A stretch of 64,000 nucleotides of DNA from Rugamonas apoptosis (GTDB lineage: Bacteria; Pseudomonadota; Gammaproteobacteria; Burkholderiales; Burkholderiaceae_D): the NCBI RefSeq assembly GCF_014042355.1, contig NZ_JACEZU010000002.1, positions 124,001 through 188,000 of the forward strand, read 5' to 3'. Position 1 is the first letter of the stretch. Each line of letters starts with the position of its first letter. Both the position numbers and the translations under genes were made by a program. The notes below the pieces were generated by a model that saw only the letters and a program-made list of their open reading frames with translations, was not told the origin of the DNA and did not search any database. This document shows, piece after piece, positions 59,720-64,000 of the stretch.

Positions 59720-61906
59720 TTAGGTGCCGAATGGCTTTGAAATTAAATAAGGCCTCCGATAGCGCCGGACGTCCTTCTCAAGTAGTTCACTCGCCGCCTC
59801 AGGGGCGGCAATGCTAGGCCCAGAACTCACAGGCTGCACCTCCCCGTTTGGCGTTGAAGGTGCCCCCCCGCCGCCTGCAATGATAAGGGGCTCTTCCTTC
59901 GCCTTTTGCTTTGCAGCTTCAATTGCCCGGTTTGCATCAATTGCCGCAATTTTCGCGGCCTTTCCGCGTCCGTCCGGCCCCGCTGCCTTCTTTTCCTTAG
60001 TCGCTTTTTTGTTCGTATCAGCGCCGAACTTTTTTCGGTTTAAACGACCTGCCGTCTCCTTCGCCTTTGCTGGAGCGTTATTTTGCTGTTTTTTCTCCCT
60101 TAGGAGCTCCAACTCGACTAACGACATTTTATTTTGCATATCTAACCCTACATTTAATTCATACCTCACAAATCGACTATTAATGGTTGGATGGCGCAAA
60201 TACACGACTTTCAGCGCCGCTGGGTCGAAGTGCACAGTTCCAACCTCAAGATTAACCAACGCATTCTGAGTTTCGGCATTTTGCATATATTCTTCTGATT
60301 CATAGAAACGTCCCTTGAACTCAAGTACACCCTGATTAAGACTCCCCGATTTCTCTTCATACAACAAGGCGATTAATTCGTTATGAGAAACCTCCCGATT
60401 TCTCGACTGAATGTTATCCACTCCCCATTGCCAAATTTTCGCCGGAACTGTCGGCACCCCATCTGCAATCAGGTATGGGTCATCGGGGTAATTTTTATTA
60501 ACCGAATTGTTGTGCTCGATGACCCATAAGACCACTTGTTTTGTGAATTCTTCCAAATTCCAAGCAGCCTTTAATCGACTATCAACCGAGCCACGCTTAC
60601 CGGCATCCCTATCCACAAAACCTTCAGCCTGAACGAAAGTTCTCCGTAATTCGGCGAACATCCTTTCGACAACTCCCCGCAAATCAGCGCGATATGCTGG
60701 CGGGTTCTCTTTTCCACCCAATTTCGCAAATCTCTCCATCATTTGCGACATGAATTCTGGGCCTTTATCAGTTGAGAGATAAGAAGGAATTCCCATCGTC
60801 GGCCATTCTTCCGAAGTTATGTTTATCCCAAATTTTTTGCAAAATTCAACCTTATCTTCGAGGGCATTCAGCAGCGTACGTATCGCAGATTCTCCCGAGG
60901 GATTCTCAAGGCTGATGTATATTGCACCAATTAGGCCCGATACGACATCAATGAGGAAATACACGGTTGGGCGGCCGATGGGCTCCAAGCGGCTCCAACT
61001 TGCCACTAGTTGCATGTCACCCCGAGTTGAATCCATCTGACCTCGAAACCCTGGGGCAATCGACTCGCCCCGAGAGTCGCTGGTAATCGGACGATTATTC
61101 AAAGCATAGTGTTTCTCGCCGTATTTTTCCCGTTTCTCTTCCTCGACACTCACATCACGCTGATACCAATAAAGAAATTGGTCATAACTAATGCAGCGCC
61201 CTAAGTCAACGTTGAAAATTTCTCCGGCTTCATCTAGCTCGAGGGCATCCTGAAACTTCTCCAAAAGAAGCATGTCGTATGCATCTTGTTTCGTTGCCTC
61301 GACTGTTCTAAAGTAGTGCTTTCTCGCCTGGAATATCCAGCTGCGAATCTCAGGAGTGACGTTAATACCTGCCCCATCTCGACGGTAAGCCTTTCGGCCC
61401 CGCTTTTCCGAAGATGCCTCAGCATTCTTCGCGGACGCCGTTCGGGTTTTTCCGGCCCCTCCGCATTTATGATACATATTAATAAGCGATAACTCATGGC
61501 ACCCTCTCTGCCAGTAAGTAATCACCCAATTATTTAAGCGTTCAGCCGAAATTCCGAGCTCAACAGCCAGTCTATCGATTGCCTTTTTTCTCTCTTTCGA
61601 ATTAAGGACGTATTCAATATTTCCGACAATTGGCGCTATTGCTGCCATTCGCTCATCCACTACTGCTTTATTTTTTTCTGTCAAGTAGTCAGAAAAAATT
61701 GGATTCGGGTCCTCCAGCTTTACTAGCTCACCGACTTCCCATTGACTGCGCAGAGCTGCGTAGCCAAATTTGGTCGGCACACAGCGCTTACCCATCAAGT
61801 TAATCGCTATGACATAGTCATTAAGCTTTGAAGCCAAGATTACTCGCTGCGGCTTCTCAATCCCACCAATTTTAAATACCTGACCGGTCTTAAAATCTTC
61901 CTGCAC
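59720..61906 (-). CDS. tnsB: TnsB-like DDE transposase
   Basis: A GTG start at 61906, with GAGG ahead, gives 728 residues (Tn7 TnsB has 702). N-terminal DNA-binding helices are followed by an RNase H-like integrase core. The core has the first Asp in VYFLIDVVSGLIGAIY, the second in YLSTDKGPEFMSQ and a Glu in GVVERMFAELRR. The C-terminal part is Lys/Ala-rich, with a conserved short tail likely to touch TnsC. It would cut and join the 3' ends. It follows tnsA by nine bases. Confidence 0.92.
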   Translation of the reverse strand: MQEDFKTGQVFKIGGIEKPQRVILASKLNDYVIAINLMGKRCVPTKFGYAALRSQWEVGELVKLEDPNPIFSDYLTEKNKAVVDERMAAIAPIVGNIEYVLNSKERKKAIDRLAVELGISAERLNNWVITYWQRGCHELSLINMYHKCGGAGKTRTASAKNAEASSEKRGRKAYRRDGAGINVTPEIRSWIFQARKHYFRTVEATKQDAYDMLLLEKFQDALELDEAGEIFNVDLGRCISYDQFLYWYQRDVSVEEEKREKYGEKHYALNNRPITSDSRGESIAPGFRGQMDSTRGDMQLVASWSRLEPIGRPTVYFLIDVVSGLIGAIYISLENPSGESAIRTLLNALEDKVEFCKKFGINITSEEWPTMGIPSYLSTDKGPEFMSQMMERFAKLGGKENPPAYRADLRGVVERMFAELRRTFVQAEGFVDRDAGKRGSVDSRLKAAWNLEEFTKQVVLWVIEHNNSVNKNYPDDPYLIADGVPTVPAKIWQWGVDNIQSRNREVSHNELIALLYEEKSGSLNQGVLEFKGRFYESEEYMQNAETQNALVNLEVGTVHFDPAALKVVYLRHPTINSRFVRYELNVGLDMQNKMSLVELELLREKKQQNNAPAKAKETAGRLNRKKFGADTNKKATKEKKAAGPDGRGKAAKIAAIDANRAIEAAKQKAKEEPLIIAGGGGAPSTPNGEVQPVSSGPSIAAPEAASELLEKDVRRYRRPYLISKPFGT

Positions 61907-61915
61907 TATTTCGCC

Positions 61916-62752
61916 TCACTCAATTTCAAATTCGTTAGTGTTGACATTGAAGCTTCCTGTCGGCGCAAACCAAACACTATCGACTTCAAAATCAGTGGAC
62001 AAAACACTCTTTGCCAGAAGATGGCGAGCAACCAAGAGATGCTCGCCAAGTTTGAGGCCGCCAAGGCGGTCGAGTTCTTGCATATACTTTGTGAACGGCA
62101 TGTCAGCTGGGGCATTTGGCAAACCAGCGACAATGCTATCGCCCAGATTCTTAAAGTAATTTGGGAAAGGCTCGCTATGAAATCTGAGCGTTTCATGTGT
62201 TGAGAGCCAAAGAAGGGACCGTTTCAGTTTCTCCGAAATGTCGGCCTCGGTGAACTCCACGAGCTCTATCCCTTGCTCCTCCCAATACCTCCGTTCAATC
62301 GCCAACTTCTCTTTGACGCGATTGTTCTCCAAGTCGTTTTTGTACTTCACGAAATAGGCAACATGATATGGCCCTCGCGGGCCCATATATGTAACCACCA
62401 AGTCCGTAGTCATAACCATTGTGTGTGCATCACTTTGATTGTCACGGGGATGCTCAACGCCCAATTCCGCTGCTATTGCACGTGTTACGTCACGCGACAA
62501 AGCAACTTGCTCACGAAAATCAATCGCATTCTTTTCCCGCAAGCGAACGAGATAGTTATACCACTCCAAATCAGATAGAAAATGGAGCTGACGACCGAGA
62601 CGGTGATTTGCGATGAGATGAACCCGCCCCTTACTGGAAATATCGGTAATCCGGAGAAACGGGTGATATTCCTCCGCGTCGAGTTGGCCCCATCCTGCGG
62701 CAAGCCTCTCTTGAATCTTCTTTTCGGTGAGGACATATTTTCGTACCGGCAT
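61916..62752 (-). CDS. tnsA: TnsA-like endonuclease
   Basis: This 278-residue restriction-type endonuclease cuts the 5' strands at the transposon ends. It has the N-terminal catalytic domain with Glu in AAELGVEHPRD, the Asp in TTDLVVTYMG and the Lys in AYFVKYKNDL. A winged-helix C-terminal domain holds ADISEKLKRSLLWL. Length equals Tn7 TnsA (273). Having tnsA predicts cut-and-paste rather than replicative movement. It is divergent from the DUF6471 gene. Confidence 0.9.
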   Translation of the reverse strand: MPVRKYVLTEKKIQERLAAGWGQLDAEEYHPFLRITDISSKGRVHLIANHRLGRQLHFLSDLEWYNYLVRLREKNAIDFREQVALSRDVTRAIAAELGVEHPRDNQSDAHTMVMTTDLVVTYMGPRGPYHVAYFVKYKNDLENNRVKEKLAIERRYWEEQGIELVEFTEADISEKLKRSLLWLSTHETLRFHSEPFPNYFKNLGDSIVAGLPNAPADMPFTKYMQELDRLGGLKLGEHLLVARHLLAKSVLSTDFEVDSVWFAPTGSFNVNTNEFEIE

Positions 62753-62892
62753 TAAATCAACCTTTACAGTAAGCTAATATATTTACACATTCAATTAGCA
62801 TACGTATCTGTTGCTTTTGATACGCACACCTAATTGGGCGTGAAAATATATACATATTGACTTATAATGTCAATTTTATTTGGGGCTTTATT
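62753..62892. promoter_or_regulatory. AT-rich divergent promoter region between tnsA and the DUF6471 gene
   Basis: These 140 bases are very AT-rich. GCTAAT and ATTAGC form an inverted pair 15 bases apart (about 62773-62800), a possible operator. No AATAAAGT-type TnsB site was found here, so this is not the second transposon end. Confidence 0.5.
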
Positions 62893-63168
62893 ATGGTCGA
62901 AGATATTACTCCCGCCGAGGAGGCACGGGATATCATCAAAATCGAACTACTGGCCAAAGGCCTAACTTATCGTGGCCTGTCGGAAAAATTAGCTCTTATA
63001 GGTGTTCATGAAAATGAACTTCAAATTAAAGCTAAGATTAACCGAGGTGCATTTCCTTTTTATTTTTTTGTCCAAGTTATGCGGGCGATAGGCGTGCAGC
63101 AAGTTGATTTGAGCCGATATGTCAAATCGGTTGAACTAAAAAACAATAAGGATAACTGGACTGACTAG
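62893..63168 (+). CDS. DUF6471-type small protein (likely DNA-binding)
   Basis: The ATG at 62893 (MVEDITPAEEARDII) gives 91 residues; a TTG at 62857 is less likely. It has an XRE-like helical pattern: AEEARDIIKIELLAKGLTYR, then GLSEKLALIGVHENELQI and KINRGAFPFYFFVQVMRAIG. This matches the DUF6471 family as I know it, a compact helix-turn-helix-like fold of unknown role. It sits divergently beside tnsA, which fits a regulator of the tns operon. This is an inference. Confidence 0.75.
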   Translation: MVEDITPAEEARDIIKIELLAKGLTYRGLSEKLALIGVHENELQIKAKINRGAFPFYFFVQVMRAIGVQQVDLSRYVKSVELKNNKDNWTD

Positions 63169-63827
63169 GGCCAAAAAGTTATTGGCAACACCAGCGTAGC
63201 GGATTAGACCATCGCCACGTATTCGTTTCGCCATTTCTCTTTAGGGCGCATGGTTTCATATTCCTCCTTCGCTGACAAGTACTGCTGGGCGGAGCACTAT
63301 TAGTTATTCGCCCATGGCTTGTTAGAATATCAACCGGAATCTTCAATATAACTACACTTCGTTTTTCAATCTTTTTGAGTTTTATAAAAAGATGTTTTTT
63401 TGTTTTCGCGATTTTTTTTCATTACCAAGTTTAAATATTCTTCTGGGCAGAAGAATATTTTTCATTGTCGTTTTTTCTGCTTCTCAACCTTCGCACCAAC
63501 AATTTCCCCACGGGAAACTTTTTTGATGTCAAGGCATTTATTTTTCCAAGCATCGTCGAACTCAAGTTCATTGCATCGTTGAAGGTGTTGTTTTTCAAGC
63601 ATCGTGCTTCAGATTTTTTCCCTTGCTCGAAGGGGGGGGGTACTCTCAATACTTCAACTATCTGAGCATTTTTATTAGGTTGCCTGAATTTAGCCCATAT
63701 ATTTTTAAAATTTTCATGACTTTTCCGGTATATTTTCCCTGTGGTGGATTGCAATTTTTGCATCCAAATTGCTAGGGGCCACATGGATACATCTCTATAA
63801 AATTCATCTATAAAGAGGCTGGGTATC
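63169..63827. other. AT-rich cargo stretch without a supported gene
   Basis: These 659 bases include long T runs, a perfect hairpin AAATATTCTTCTG/CAGAAGAATATTT (about 63430-63457) followed by T residues, and a run of nine G (63632-63640). A 180-codon minus-strand reading frame (63431-63973) spans most of it but overlaps the lipoprotein start antisense and has no recognisable domain. No TnsB-type repeat is visible. The hairpin may terminate transcription from either side. Confidence 0.45.
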
Positions 63828-64000
63828 ATGAAAAATTCCGCTAGGTCTTCGCTCGTAGTTAGTGTCCTTCTTCTTTCCGCCTGCTCTACGCAATTTAACG
63901 CGGTGCGAGTTACGGATGGGACTGACAGCAAAGACATCCCAGTGTCCGGCGCACCGTACAATTTGACGTTCACCCAATTCGATATTACTGTTACACGGCA
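63828..64000 (+). CDS. lipoprotein of unknown function (3' end beyond window)
   Basis: The ATG at 63828 follows AAGAGG (63813-63818). The frame stays open to the window end. The first 57 residues show a lipoprotein signal: MKNSARSSLVVSVLLLSAC, with the lipobox at C19. The mature part begins STQFNAVRVTDGTDSKDIPV and then SGAPYNLTFTQFDI, suggesting a beta-rich secreted protein. It is the first cargo gene with its own start on this side of the transposon and is as AT-rich as the tns genes. Its full length cannot be seen. Confidence 0.7.
   Translation, partial: MKNSARSSLVVSVLLLSACSTQFNAVRVTDGTDSKDIPVSGAPYNLTFTQFDITVTR

Larger units (their letters stand above)
56575..64000 (-). mobile_element. 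Tn7-like transposon inserted in dnaE2 (right side beyond window)
   Basis: The element starts with TGT at 56575, right where dnaE2 homology stops. It carries tnsD, tnsC, tnsB and tnsA on one strand, then a divergent DUF6471 gene and a lipoprotein gene that runs off the window. Its bases are visibly more AT-rich than the host. The expected five-base target copy on this side is TCAGC (56570-56574). The far end is not visible. No tnsE gene lies in the window. Confidence 0.85.

Noticed and set aside
62753..63400. second transposon end near tnsA
   Set aside because: No AATAAAGT/GGCACC-type repeats or terminal ACA arrangement could be found there.
63431..63973. 180-codon minus-strand frame in the cargo
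   Set aside because: It overlaps the lipoprotein start antisense, spans a C9 run and a hairpin, and matches no family I know; kept only as a note.

Overview
The window is GC-rich, tightly packed bacterial chromosome. Its housekeeping gene orders are typical of Betaproteobacteria (Burkholderiales): pyrG-kdsA-eno-ftsB and trpS-methyltransferase-dapA-bamC. Together with the protein sequences they suggest the family Oxalobacteraceae (Massilia/Duganella/Janthinobacterium type). That placement is an inference from gene content; there is no rRNA in the window to confirm it. No tRNA, rRNA or CRISPR array was seen.

Layout. 1-9.0 kb: stress and regulatory genes (UspA, a NarL-type response regulator, an FNR-like regulator), a frameshifted membrane patatin, a KGG stress protein, an orphan RecQ C-terminal fragment, and an aldo/keto reductase divergent from its LysR regulator. 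9.2-13.2 kb: a QseBC-like two-component pair, a Pal-like lipoprotein and pstS with a good Pho box. 13.2-18.3 kb: a sulfide/persulfide oxidation locus, with the sigma-54 activator FisR divergent from pdo, a DUF442-SQR fusion and a TauE/SafE exporter. The promoter has a -24/-12 element and an upstream helically phased TGCCAT array. 18.3-24.9 kb: agmatinase with a LysR regulator, an MFS transporter, a DUF4386 membrane protein, a secreted orphan, and a toxin-antitoxin pair whose toxin is frameshifted. 24.9-42 kb: mutS, slyD, the ribosomal oxygenase gene, bamC/dapA/trpS and neighbours, htpX, gamma carbonic anhydrase and hslO. 42-48 kb: a TonB-dependent receptor overlapping a Tat-exported glycerophosphodiesterase behind a second Pho box, then a chemoreceptor. 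48-54.4 kb: a MITE-like element and the pyrG-kdsA-eno-ftsB block.

54.4-64 kb is the main accessory region. The SOS polymerase gene dnaE2 is cut off after its 3' two-thirds by a Tn7-like transposon. The element begins at 56575 with TGT and has four AATAAAGT-type repeats that resemble TnsB sites. It carries tnsD, tnsC, tnsB and tnsA, all on the minus strand, and then AT-rich cargo that runs off the window: a divergent DUF6471 gene and the start of a lipoprotein gene. The far end, the duplicate target site and the front of dnaE2 lie outside the window. tnsD, rather than tnsA, is next to the visible end, so the cargo sits on the tnsA side, unlike canonical Tn7.

Genes working together. pstS and the receptor/phosphodiesterase pair share the same Pho box to -10 spacing, which suggests one phosphate-starvation response that takes up both phosphate and phosphodiesters. 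FisR, PDO, SQR and TauE form a self-contained sulfide detoxification unit.
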